A model generated the notes under the pieces. It was given only the letters and a program-made list of their open reading frames with translations, did not search any database and was not told the DNA's origin. From NCBI RefSeq assembly GCF_036850765.1, contig NC_089490.1, forward strand, positions 102,660,074 to 102,724,073: a stretch of 64,000 nucleotides of DNA, read 5' to 3'. Source of the stretch: Saccopteryx bilineata (Eukaryota > Chordata > Mammalia > Chiroptera > Emballonuridae). Numbering within the stretch: the stretch's first letter is position 1; every line of letters begins with the position of its first letter. Shown in pieces: positions 10,130-20,969 of this stretch. A program made the position numbers and the translations under genes.

Positions 10130-12170
10130 AAGGGTTTTGGAGTGCAACCCTCATAGAGAGAAAGGAAGAGGAAAGAAAAGATAATGGGAGATGTAACACT
10201 TATGGGTAGTGTAGTTCAAGGAGAGGAGAGAGTAGTTCAAGGGTAGGGGCATCAGAAGTGGTGGTGATGATTTAGATTCTGGAAGTATTTTAAAGATGGG
10301 TCAATAGGATTTCCCAATGGATTGGATTTGGAGTAGGAGAGAAAGGAGTCCTAAGGATGACTTCAAGGCTTGTGGTCCAAGTAAATTGTATTGGTATCTA
10401 ATGAAGAATGCTGCAAAAGAAACAGATTTGGTGGGTTTTAAGGTAGAAATAGGGTCAAGATCAGAAGTCTGATGTGAACCTGGTAATATTGAGAATTGGC
10501 ATGATCATGTAGGTGGTGGAATGCGTATGTCTGGAGTCTGAGGAATTGGTCTGGGAAGGAGATACACAATTGATTGTTGTTGACATATAAATGATGTTTA
10601 AGGCAGTGAGATGAAAAGTGATGACAGAAGAAGGAAGTGAAGATAAAGAGGGGAGAGAATTAAGAGCTGAAATCTGGGACACTCCAATAGTAAAAGTAAG
10701 AGAGAACATGAATCAACAGCAAAGAAAACCAAGACAGAAAGTCCAGCAAGAATGGAAAGAAGCTAGGAACTGCATGTCTTGAAAGTTAAGTAAAGAAAGT
10801 TTATCAAGAAGAGAGACATAATTATCTAGGTTAATGTTGCTGAAAGTCAAGTAAGTTGAAGACCAAGAGTTGGCCATTGATTTTAATAAAGTGAAGATCA
10901 ATGATAATTTTGGTAACAGCACTTTCAGTGATGCGGTGGGATGAAACTCTGATTAAAGTAGATTTAAGAGAGAATGGAAGGATCTGAACTGGATACTCTA
11001 AATATAGACAACTTTTTTTTTAGCAGTTATGTTATGAGGGATAGTGAAGAAATAGGGGAACAGCTGGAGAAGTAAGGTCAAGAGACAGTTTCTTTTCAAA
11101 ATAGCAAATCCCCAGCAGCTAATTTATGATTTTAGAAAGAAGGGAGAATTTGTGATGTGGGCATCAGTGAGAGATGAGAGCTATGTACAATAGAGTCATA
11201 AATAGTTTATTTGTGATAACAGATGGGAAGAGAGAATATGTGGTTTTTGGCAATATGATGAGCATCTAAGAAGTTCTTTTCCCACTATTCAGTTTTATCT
11301 GTAATGTGGGAAACAAGGTCATCCCTGAGAATAAGAATGGAGCCAAAGAGAGAGAGAGAGGGAGAGAAAGGAAGGGGGGAGAAAGAGATAATGGTATGAT
11401 GATATGATGGTATGATGAACAGAGGAAGTGTGATTGCCAGTCACGTTCAAGGACCGTTTGAGATTTAGGGTCATGATTAAAATAGGACTAGTCACCATGG
11501 TTGTATGTCTTCCTTTAACCTTGTTTAGCCACATGAGTGAAGACATAGAACAGATAGGAAGTTAGACTTAGGGTTTCATTTTTGCCAAAGAATTAGGAAA
11601 AGAGATTGGGAATCAAAGGTACATGGGAGGAAATGCTTATTATAACCAATTATGTGATTTGAGCTCTGTAAAGAGGGATGTCATACCATCAGGGAGGTCC
11701 AGAACAGTGGAAAACTGATAGGATCAATTGGTTGGAGGTCCCAGAAGGGTTGAAAAGGTGTTGAGGTAGGATAATGGGAGAAAGAGCTGGGAAGGTAAGA
11801 GGTAGCGGTGAGGAAGGGGAGGCATGACACTGGCAGTATGGAGGGGGCACTGTTATTAGTCATAAGCTCTCCTAGACTAGAGTGTGAAATGAGTGACTGT
11901 AATAGGGAAAGGGCAAGATCACTGGAGGAAAGAATTCTCAGGGCTGAGAGGCCAGGGTTTGGGCCTCTCATATATGTAGATATTGAAATTGTCAAGAATT
12001 GAATAGTTTTGAAAAGAGTGATAATAAACCAGGAATTAACCTCATCAGGAAAGGAGGGAGCATGACCTGGGAGGCAGCAGGTCACTGCAGTGATACAGGC
12101 TAGAAAGTGATATACTATAACAACCTGAGATTTAAAGCTGGGGTGCTTAGGGAAGACGGAAGAACGTGGT
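9330..12170 (-). repeat. long antisense L2 LINE block, diverged
   Basis: The order of motifs matches an L2 read backwards: a near-3' tail (CAACAAATATTTACTGAGGGC), the AGACAGATAATACAAAACTA segment, CCATTGTAAGGACTTGAAG, GATGACTTCAAGGCTTGTGG, and GACACTCCAATAGTAAAAGT. It is purine-rich on this strand. There is an internal (GA)n expansion at 10042-10130. I see no intact reading frame, and the far end of the block is less certain. Confidence 0.6.
10042..10130. repeat. (GA)n purine tract
   Basis: Long GA/A-rich purine stretches lie within the antisense L2 block. Confidence 0.9.
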
Positions 12171-12219
12171 CTGAAGTGGCATTAGACTCAAGGAAGTCTT
12201 CTAAGTTCTCATCATGAGA

Positions 12220-12362
12220 AAAGGAATTGTAACTGTGTGTAGGGTGACAGACGCTAACTAGATTTATTGTGGTGATCATTTCTCAATATATACAAATATC
12301 AAATTGTTACGTACAGCTGAAACTAACAATATGTCAGTTATACCTCAATAATAAAGAAGACC
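12220..12362 (+). repeat. LINE-1 3' end
   Basis: A near-canonical old L1 tail: GCTAACTAGATTTATTGTGG, TGATCATTTCTCAATATATA, then CAGTTATACCTCAATAATAA. Confidence 0.8.
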
Positions 12363-12559
12363 AAGGAAGATACCATCTCCTCCAAATCCATTGGTGTGAG
12401 GGCTGTACATGAAAACAGTCTCATGTTGAAGAGCCACAGGGAAGCAGTGACCCCTGGGGGAGAAATAGGCTTTTATTGGAAAGATGAGGGGAACAATCTG
12501 AGAAACGACTGACGATGGAAAGAGACATCTGAAAAGCCCAATGGAAGGGTTTTGGATGT

Positions 12560-13130
12560 TGGAGTGTTGCCTTCAATGGCTCTCTTTAGTTATTTTTCCA
12601 GACCACCCCAAAATTCTCCTCCAAAGAAGACGATTAACATTATCCCTTCTCTGCTTAAAAGTCTTTATGGCTGTCCAGAGAAAAGCGCAACCTTGTGACC
12701 CCCTCCACCTGAACCTCCCCCTGTTTCTTCCTGGCTTATGTCCTCTTAAATCCATAACTGGCCAGTTCTACCCGAACCACACACAGCTCTTCACTATTGT
12801 TCATGTAGTCTTTCACTCTCTGTTTCACTGCTCTGGCTCAAGCTCCTTCTTCTTTTTGGAATGGCCTTTCTCCTAACAAATTTTTTGCTTCTCATTTTTC
12901 AAAATGTAATCCAAATTCCACTTTATCCTAAAAGCCTGTCTAGATCTCAATGCTCAGAACTGATCTTCTACAGACCTTGGAAGCCTTGTCAAAGTCCACC
13001 TGGTTTTAGATTTTATAGTTCTCCTGGCAGGCGGGAACTGTATTTAATTTATCATTGTATTCTCCATCTGCACTAACCCCATGTGTTATTCAGATTAGGT
13101 TCTTACTACTAAATAATTATTTGCTGTTCG
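12560..13130 (+). repeat. L2-like LINE fragment, sense
   Basis: This diverged stretch reads like the L2 3' region: CTGCTTAAAAGTCTTTATGG, CTTCTTTTTGGAATGGCCTT, then CAGGCGGGAACTGTATTTAA. It is not an exon: it has no ANO4 similarity and no splice-site pair that fits. Confidence 0.6.
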
Positions 13131-13648
13131 TCGAATGTATGTATTTCACCCACTGGATACAGGTTTGCATTCTGAAGTTATACAGAGTAAGTGTAATTCT
13201 GCTTTCAAATGATTTTTTGGTTGTTCAAAAACTCATCTTGAGCTATTTGTCAACGGAAACATTTTCTGGATTCTTCCACGCTTCCTTCAGTAACATGTTT
13301 TTCAGATTCTCTACCATCCTACCCACTCTGCTCTTAGGAACAGTCTTATTTCACGGCTGCCTCTTTGAAAATACAGTGCCTAGAATTGCATAGACTATTC
13401 TGTTTCTCTGACTTAGGCAGAGTACAGACAGCCTTTAATTGACATTTGATACTGATGTTAATGTAATACAGCTTAAAGAAATGTTATTAACATATTTCCT
13501 AACAGTGTCATTAACATGGGATAATATAGCATATCTCTAGTCTCTGCTCTCACCTTAAAAATATATCACTACATTTATCTATCCATAATTTTATCATAAT
13601 TGTTGAACCCTGCTTGTATTGGCGATTGGTTGAAAATAAGAAAGCCCA

Positions 13649-13850
13649 TTGTTGCCTAACCTGTGCTGGTGCCGTGGATAGAGCGCTGACCTGGAATGCT
13701 GAGGTTGCCGGTTGGTAACCCTTGGCTTGCCCAGTCAAGACACGTGTATGGAAAGCAACTACTATGAGTTGATGCTTCCCACTTCTTAATACCCCACTTT
13801 CTCTTTATCTCTTTCTCCTCTCTCTAAAAATAATATTAAAAAATTCTTAA
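13649..13850 (+). repeat. bat SINE type C (short), sense
   Basis: It begins near GCCTAACCTGTGCTGGTGCC with a tRNA-like head and ends in a TC-rich tract and an A-rich tail. It is flanked by AAGAAAGCCCA at 13638-13648 and 13851-13861, an exact target duplication. Confidence 0.85.
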
Positions 13851-14752
13851 AAGAAAGCCCAGCCCTTTTTTAATGCAAAATTATAATTAAGGTAAATGAT
13901 ATTAAATAAATTATAAGCCTGTTTTTTAAAATACACATTTAGGAACAATAAATCATCATGTAGCAACAGTTATAAAATATAACACTCCAAAACAGCGGGT
14001 AGGGAGAGCTGCTCTTTTGAACACTGGATGTTGACATAATACCCTTTATTTGTATTCACCATTCACTCTAGCTTCTAAAAAGTGTATTTCACCTTTTTTC
14101 TCCTTTTTTGCTGCACTCTGACTTAATGTTTTGAATCCATTTTGGGACCTCTTAGCTTGGACATGCTCCCTTTTTGTATATTTGTTCATTTATTCTAATT
14201 TAATTCTAGAGGATGAACATTTTGGTTGAAATTTAAAAAGAAGCTGGAAAACTTTTGTGACATACACAAAGCTCTGGACAGTATTTGTTCTTAGAAGAAA
14301 TTGAGCTGTGACTGATCTATTAAAATAATAGTTTTTGGGGACTCCTCAGCCCCTTCTTCCTCCAGCTTGTCTGCCTTCCTCATCAAACAGTTGTACAGTT
14401 TTATATCCAGAGCATGACTGACTAAAGTAGAAAGGGAAGAAAAATTTTGGATCTGGCTGCAGGAGCAAGTCTCAGAGAGGAACTCCGAGAGCTCCCCGAA
14501 TTGCAGTGTCAGCTGAGGCCAGTGTTGGTGCTTGCTGGGCGTGCCAGGCTTGTTTCATCTCAGTGATCCATTCTTTCCCCTCAGTCACTCACTGCTGGTT
14601 TTTCTTTGGCAATTATAGTGTCCAGGACGAGCCTTGCTTTTTTTGTACTCTAAAACCAGCCTTTCAGTGGTAAGTTGGATGTAATGGGATGAGACTAAAT
14701 TTCTCAAATCTTTACAGTAGTAATATATATAAAGATAAAAAACCTGTGTTTA

Positions 14753-15148
14753 GCCCTGGCTGTTTGGCTCAGTGGTAGAGCGTCGACCTAGCGTGTGGAA
14801 GTCCCGGGTTCGATTCCCAGTCAGGGCACACAGGAGAAGCACCCATCTGCTTCTTTACCCTTCCTCATCTCCTTCTTCTCTATCTCTCTCTTCCCCTCCT
14901 GTAGCCAAGGCTCCATTGGAGCAAAGTTGGCCCGGGCACTGAGGATGGCTCCATGACCTCCGCCTCAGGTGCTAGTATGGCTCCTGCTGCAATGGAGCAA
15001 TGCCCCAGATGGGCATAGCATTGCCCCCTGGTGGGCATGCTGGGTGAATCCTGGTCAGGCACATGTGGGAGTCTGTCTCTCTGCCTTCCTGCTTCTAACT
15101 TCGAAAAAATACAAAAAAAACCCAAAACAAAACAAACAAAAAACAAAC
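14753..15148 (+). repeat. bat SINE type A, sense
   Basis: It has a tRNA head (GCCCTGGCTGTTTGGCTCAG), B box GGGTTCGATTCC, TC-rich middle and an A-rich tail. The flank CCTGTGTTTA is duplicated exactly (14743-14752 and 15149-15158). The internal unit has CATTGCCCCCTGGTGGGCAT (complement of a CTCF-like core) at 15019-15038. Confidence 0.92.
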
Positions 15149-15158
15149 CCTGTGTTTA

Positions 15159-18100
15159 TATACCTACATATAATAGCCCAATTTTTAATCCTCAAATTCT
15201 AAATCTTAGAGCACATGATATTGTCAAACATGATCTATTTCACTTTTTTTATTGCATCATTTTGGGGGTAATGAGTATTTGTAAACAAATAGTAATGATC
15301 ATAGAAGGAGCCTCTAGGTAATTTTATACTTATTTGTAAAAAGGCAAATAACGTCCTCAGCTCTTAGCCCAGATCCCCTTCATCTCTGGCCTGGATGCCT
15401 ACAGTCGTCTTCCTGTAGGCGTCTTCCTTTGGTTACTTAAAGACCTTTTCATTCTGTACTCGGTGGAAGTTCTCAATCAACCAAAAAGAAAAAGAAAGAA
15501 ATAAAACCACATACAACACACACTCCATACACATTCTCCCCAACGCACACACATAGAGACACAAAACACAAAAATCAATCTGTATTGTACTTAACAAATA
15601 ATGTATTGAATTTAAAAGAGCATTTTTGGTATGCTTTTGCAACATTTTTGTGGCATTTTAGCCAGTCATCTGAATATTTATTTATTGTGCTTTCTCTTGT
15701 GAAGTTAACTACCTACTTTCGTTTCTCAAAATCAGGTTGTGTGTGTCATAGGAAATCTAACCCTTCATTTAATGTCAAGTTTTCATTGTGCCAACTTAAA
15801 GTCTTAGCTCTTCAAGCTGGTACATAAAACACTTTGTGCTGTTCTTTTCTGTTTATGCCCACATTTTAGAATATCTTTATGTCTCATTCTAGTGGGGTGT
15901 GAGCCTGTATGCTGTAAGATAAACACTGAAAATTTCCTCACGCACCCACTATCACCTTCGGAACAGTTAAGATAGCATCTCACCTGAACTTCTTTTGTTT
16001 TGAAAGGATGTTTTAGACTTGCCACTTCGAAAGGAAACATGGGTACCACTGTTTGAGGCTGGTTGTCGTTTTTCTTTCAAGGTGTGATTTTTTTTTTTAC
16101 ACTGGCTTCTCTTTTATGGAAGAGTGTGTCTTTGTAATTTAGTGTTTTTCTATCAAGACGATAAATTTCAGTGTTTAAAATCCAGTGAACTTAATAGATA
16201 GAAGAACTGTCCTTTAAACCATTACAGATGATCTACCACAATATGTATATTTGTGCCCTCTCTCTCTTTCTTTCTCTTTTCTAGTTAGAGTAAGATAAGG
16301 ACGACTTGTTCCTCACTGAACCCATTACAGTAGGGACCGGGTTGAACCCTGAGTGGCCTGGGCCAAGTTGTATTTGTTACCAGGCCTTGTTTGTAAATGT
16401 TTTGCTATGAGGGAAGTTTCGTTAAAGAAGGAAAAGCATACTTTTTTGAACATATTCGCTTTTGCTGAAAATACGATAACTCTACAATATCCACTCCTTC
16501 GCCAGTTCCAGTTACTCGTCTCAGGAGCAAGCTGGTTCCCAGTCTTCACTGTGAATAAAGCACCCCTAGATTTCTGTGTAGGTTCTTAATTAAACCTGCA
16601 CAGTTTCTTTACCTGATTTCAGAAAAGGAGAAAAGAATTAATAGGCCCCTTCAAAACCTACTCCAAATGAAAAATATTTTTTTTCCTTTTTATATAAATG
16701 TGATGTAAATGATTCTGTTGGTGGGGTGGGGTGCAGAGATCATCTTTTATTATTAAGTGATTTCTTTCAAGAGCCTTTAATGAGACTCAGGTGAAGGACC
16801 CACATCTGGGTGGAGAACTGGATGCTCCTTTACATAGCCCCCCCCCCCGCAATGCAGTCACATCAGCAGTCATAATGCCAGATTATTGGTTAAGCCACAG
16901 TTGCCTGCATCATATCCAACATGCTGTTTGCAATATTCACTCATTTATGCTGAAAGTACCTTTAGGGCTTCGACTATCAAATGCATGCTCCCTATTCTGC
17001 TTTAGTTTCTAGCTTTGTTTTGTCTTTTTCAAAGTACATATGTAGCTACTCTTTTATCCAATGAAAATTTCATTCTGACTTTTAGTAAACATACTGTCAG
17101 AATGATCATTGACCTTATTTCCTTCCTTTTATTTGTAATGAATTTTGGCGTATGAATGTCATAGTGACGTCAGTGATGCCACATCTTGCACTGTTTCACA
17201 TTATGTCAATCCTTTTTAGGGAATAAAAAAGAATATTGTGTTTTGAAAGAATATCAGCTCTAAGCCCAGTACTGAAGTGGACCTACACACGGCATGTTGT
17301 CCTATGTGACACTTACATGTATCATGTTATGTTAGCATTTCTAGATTGGCCTATTAAATACTATGTTTGAGACTGGTTGTCATTTTCATAACTGTCTTGG
17401 TGTTTTATTGCCATCATTTATCACTTTTGAGCTATGAAAGAGCTGTATGCGTTTATAGAGCAATGAGAGGATGTATTTAATGTGCCTTGTTTTTAATTAA
17501 ATAAGAGCTGAAAGCATGAATCAATAAAACTGATTAAAACCGAAAGAAATACATGTGTAAAACTGATAGTATTCTGCAAGGTAGATGAGACTTCAGTTTC
17601 ATTCTTTTACTCTCAAACTGAATTTCTTATTTGCAGTGAGTCATAGATCTTAGAAGCAGCATAGACATTTTTGTCATATTGAGGCCGATTAAGTCATCCA
17701 TCTACTTTTTACAAAGTTAATAATCCCGATTCCCAAACCGCTTCCTGAAAGCCTCCTCGCTGGTGGTTAAGTATGAACAGAAAGAGCAAGGCATCTGGCA
17801 GATCTCTGTGCCATCAGACATTGTAGTTCACTTCTGAGTTTACAAACTCTTCTGAGTGCCTACTCTGCACTAACAAGTATGTATTTGAAAGATATTTCTT
17901 AGGGGCTGAAATGGTATAGAACTCTATTACACATGGTCCTTAGGGAGCTCACAGTATTATCCAAAAAGATGATCAGTCAGTGTTCTTTGGTTATAAATAA
18001 CTGAAACTAATTCCTTAATCCAAACAAAGAAGGAATTTAAATCTGAATCATATAGAAGGAAAACCTGAAAAAACAGTCTTGGAAAAGAACTATTTAATTA

Positions 18101-18590
18101 TCTGGAAAAAAAATGAACCCTTACCATTTGTTTTTTAGTTTTGGACTATTTGGTTCAAGTTTTGAACACCCGGGAGAAATGTCATTGGCTATGTACCTTC
18201 TCCTTGGGTGGGTGGAGGGTGATGAGAGAAAGAATGAGGCAGAAGGAAACCTCTCCTTCAGCTTTTATAATGGGAGATTAGGACCCCTGGATGTCTCCCC
18301 CCATGCAGGCTGCACAGAGTAAGGGAAAGACATATCCTGAAAAGGACATAGAGGTGATGTTAGAAAAGGGCCCACTGCAGGGATCTGTACTTACCCTGCT
18401 GGACCAGAAGTCAAACTGTATTAAGGACTGGAATAGAGATATAAATAAAGTTATGGGAACATTCTTATTGCAGAAAATTTAAGGATTCAAAAGACATATG
18501 GTTTACAAAGTGGATTTTGAAGACTGACCAGGATTTCAATAGGAGGATGTGGGGATGGCCATCCTGGTATAAGAAAAAGCATAATAGTAG
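15159..18590. other. unassigned intron, 3.4 kb
   Basis: I identify no gene or named repeat here. A ten-base C run stands at about 16841-16850 and several A/T-rich tracts occur. A low-copy old repeat may lie at about 17930-18110. Confidence 0.5.
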
Positions 18591-19035
18591 AGACAGTGTG
18601 TTATGCTACAAATGCAAGCTTTGTTGTTAAATACTTTAAACCCAGATATGTTACCTACTAGCTATACAGACTTGACCAAATAACAGTTGCTCTGAATCTC
18701 AGTTTCTTTATCAGCAAAAAGAGGGTATTAACACCTGTCTCAAGGTGTTAGGGTTGCCAGATGAAATACAGAATTCACGGTTAAATTTCAGATAAACTGC
18801 GATTACTTTTTGGAGTAAGTATGTACCATATATTGCAAGGGACACATTTATAAGAAAAATTATTAGTTGTTTATATGAAATTCAGATTTAAACTGGTAAC
18901 CCTGTATTTTTATGTTTAATATCTGGTAACCCTATACAGCATTGTAATGACAATTAAGTTAATTCATTCATGCAAAGTGCTCAGTGTGATCCTTGTCACA
19001 TAATAGGTGCTTAGTAATAGATGGCAGGGATCATT
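18590..19035 (-). repeat. MIRb, split by a TA-flanked miniature element
   Basis: The first part runs to CACCTGTCTCAAGG (18731-18744) with the TTGACCAAATAACAG, CAGTTTCTTTATCAG segments. The second resumes at CAGCATTGTAATGACAATTA and ends with the CTCAGTGTGATCC..CATAATAGGTGC segment. The interruption is the element at 18751-18932. Confidence 0.7.
18751..18932. mobile_element. TA-flanked miniature inverted-repeat element
   Basis: It opens GGGTTGCCAGATGAAATACA and closes with GGTAACCC, a diverged inverted repeat of the start. TA lies directly on both sides (18749-18750 and 18933-18934). The interior is roughly palindromic. TA target duplication fits the Tc1/mariner superfamily. I recall this family as widespread in placental mammals but do not name it. 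Confidence 0.7.
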
Positions 19036-19780
19036 CTTATTGTCATCATCATCGCAGGCAAAATTCTGAAGCCTGAAAGTACATATTTTTCAAATCAGGT
19101 CTTACTCGGTCACTGTACTATAGACCAGTTTCCCAGTTGACTTGTGTGGGAGGCCAGGAGAGGACTTCTCGCTTTGCTACATCAACACCACACGGAACTG
19201 TTCACCTTCTTGTATATGTATGGTTTCTCATTCCTTCTGATTGTGTCAGATGTTTCTCTTGTGTATCAATTTCATTTCACTTTATCTTTTGACCACTCAT
19301 AATTAATGAATGTTAGTTTTTTTCTTTTATAGGCTAATAATAAGAATAGTAAGAGGACCAGGCTTGGGGCTATAATTTAAGGGTCAAGAGCAGAGTAAAC
19401 TGAAGCATGATTGCAATTTTTTGAATTGGAAATTGTAAAGCTTGTGGGTATGGATCAAATGATCCCACTTTAAGGACTAATGACTGCCATATAAAATAGA
19501 ATTAGAAGCCTTCTGAAATCTAAAATACTTCTTCTCTTGCTTTTCCTTTGTGAAACCCATCATAGAGAAACATCATTAGTCACAGAATATGTCCTTTATT
19601 CTCTTGTAGGGTTTGTAAAATGGTGTTTTGTTGATGTGTTGATTTTTTTTCTCAAGTCATTATAACCTTCTTTTATCTCTATTTTAAAATCTAAGCAGCC
19701 TTTTTCCTCTCTATGCATCATTATTTTTCACTCATAGAGCTATGACATTTAAACACTGGGACAAGTTGATATCGTAGGAG

Positions 19781-19935
19781 CAGAGGTGGTTTTAACAGTG
19801 GGCACACAGGGCATGTGCCCTGGGCCCCAACTTCTGAAGGGCCCCACAAAACCCCAACTTTACACTTTTTTCTAATGAAGGGGGGACCCAATATTTTCTG
19901 TGCCCGGGTCCTCAACTGACCTTAATCCACTTCTG
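19781..19935. mobile_element. hAT-type miniature element with exact 8-bp duplication
   Basis: It begins CAGAGGTGGTTTTAAC and ends in CCTTAATCCACTTCTG, an imperfect inverted terminal repeat. The 8 bases CGTAGGAG stand on both sides (19773-19780 and 19936-19943), as expected for hAT transposition. It is 155 bp with no coding capacity. Internal bases include ACACAGGGCATGTGCCCTGG, a short palindromic stretch. Confidence 0.85.
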
Positions 19936-19980
19936 CGTAGGAGAAAACTTTAAGATGCTGCTATTTTCAGTGAGTTAGAT

Positions 19981-20275
19981 CAGTGGTCCCAACCTTTTTG
20001 GGGCCACAGACTGGTTTAATGTCAGAAAATATTTTCATGGACCGGCCTTTAGGGTGGGACGGATAAATGTATCACGTGACCAAGACAAGCATCAAGAGTG
20101 AGTCTTAGACGGATGTAACAGAGAGAATCTGATCATTTTTAAAAAATAAAACATCGTTCAAACTTAAATATAAATAAAACGGAAATAATGTAAGTTATTT
20201 ATTCTTTCTCTGTAGACCAGTACCAAATGGCCCATGGACCATATTGGTCTGCGGCCCAGGGGTTGGGGACCGCTG
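19981..20275. mobile_element. nonautonomous hAT element, about 295 bp
   Basis: Terminal repeats CAGTGGTCCCAACCTTTTTG and GGGGTTGGGGACCGCTG (complement CAGCGGTCCCCAACCCC) bracket a noncoding AT-rich interior. The 8-bp flanks AGTTAGAT and AGCTAGGG agree at 5 of 8, so the target duplication is decayed. I recognise the family as one common in bat genomes. Confidence 0.85.
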
Positions 20276-20344
20276 AGCTAGGGTATCTGTAGTGCCATGT
20301 ATTATATATACAGAAGAATGAAATGTTGGACAATGATAAAACTA

Positions 20345-20580
20345 CAGTCAGTTACAATTTATTAAGCACTTTCCCATATTTCCAACCTCAAGTGCTGTTA
20401 AGCTGTTTGCATTCATTATCTCATTTTATTCCCATAATATCCTCATGCTCTCAACCTTTTTTTATGGTTGGGGAAACTAAAGCACAGAGAAGGTAAGTTA
20501 CTTGGCCAAGGACAAACAGTAAGTGGCAGAGGCAAGGTTCCAACTCTGGTGGTTTGATTCTCTCATACATTGTGCTATTT
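20345..20580 (+). repeat. MIR SINE, sense
   Basis: The core shows TTATTAAGCACTTTCCC, ATTATCTCATTTTATTCCC, a GGGGAAACTAAAGCACAGAG segment and AGGTAAGTTACTTGGCCAAG. It is fairly well preserved. Confidence 0.8.
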
Positions 20581-20746
20581 TCATGTTCAAACAATCCGAT
20601 AGCACTATTTCTAGACAGTTAGTATAACAAAGCATTGGAAAAGTTAAATTAAAAGCCCTGCCACAGTTCAAACCTTAGAATAAGAAGACCATACTGAAGA
20701 AAGAGCCATTAGGTTTCCACTGAAAACAAACATAGTCCCCCTAAAG

Positions 20747-20961
20747 CAGTGGTTCTCAACCTTTCTAATGCCGTGACCCTTTAATACAGTTCCTCATGTT
20801 GTGGTGACCCCAAACCAAAAAATAATTTTGGTGGCTACTTCATAACTGTAATTTTGCTACAGTTATGATTTGGAATGTAAATACTTGATATGCATTATGT
20901 ATTTTCCAATGGCTTTAGGCGACCCCACTGGGGTCGCGACCCACAAGGTTGAGAACCGCTG
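20747..20961. mobile_element. SPIN-type hAT miniature element, exact 8-bp duplication
   Basis: It begins CAGTGGTTCTCAACCTTTCT and ends GGTTGAGAACCGCTG, inverted terminal repeats of the SPIN hAT family. CCCTAAAG occurs directly on both sides (20739-20746 and 20962-20969). The 215-bp body has no reading frame and is an internally deleted relic. SPIN families are known from several unrelated tetrapods by horizontal transfer. Confidence 0.93.
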
Positions 20962-20969
20962 CCCTAAAG

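Noticed and set aside
19981..20275. perfect 8-bp target duplication for the middle hAT element
   Set aside because: Flanks AGTTAGAT and AGCTAGGG agree at only 5 of 8, so I list the element by its ends and do not claim an intact duplication.
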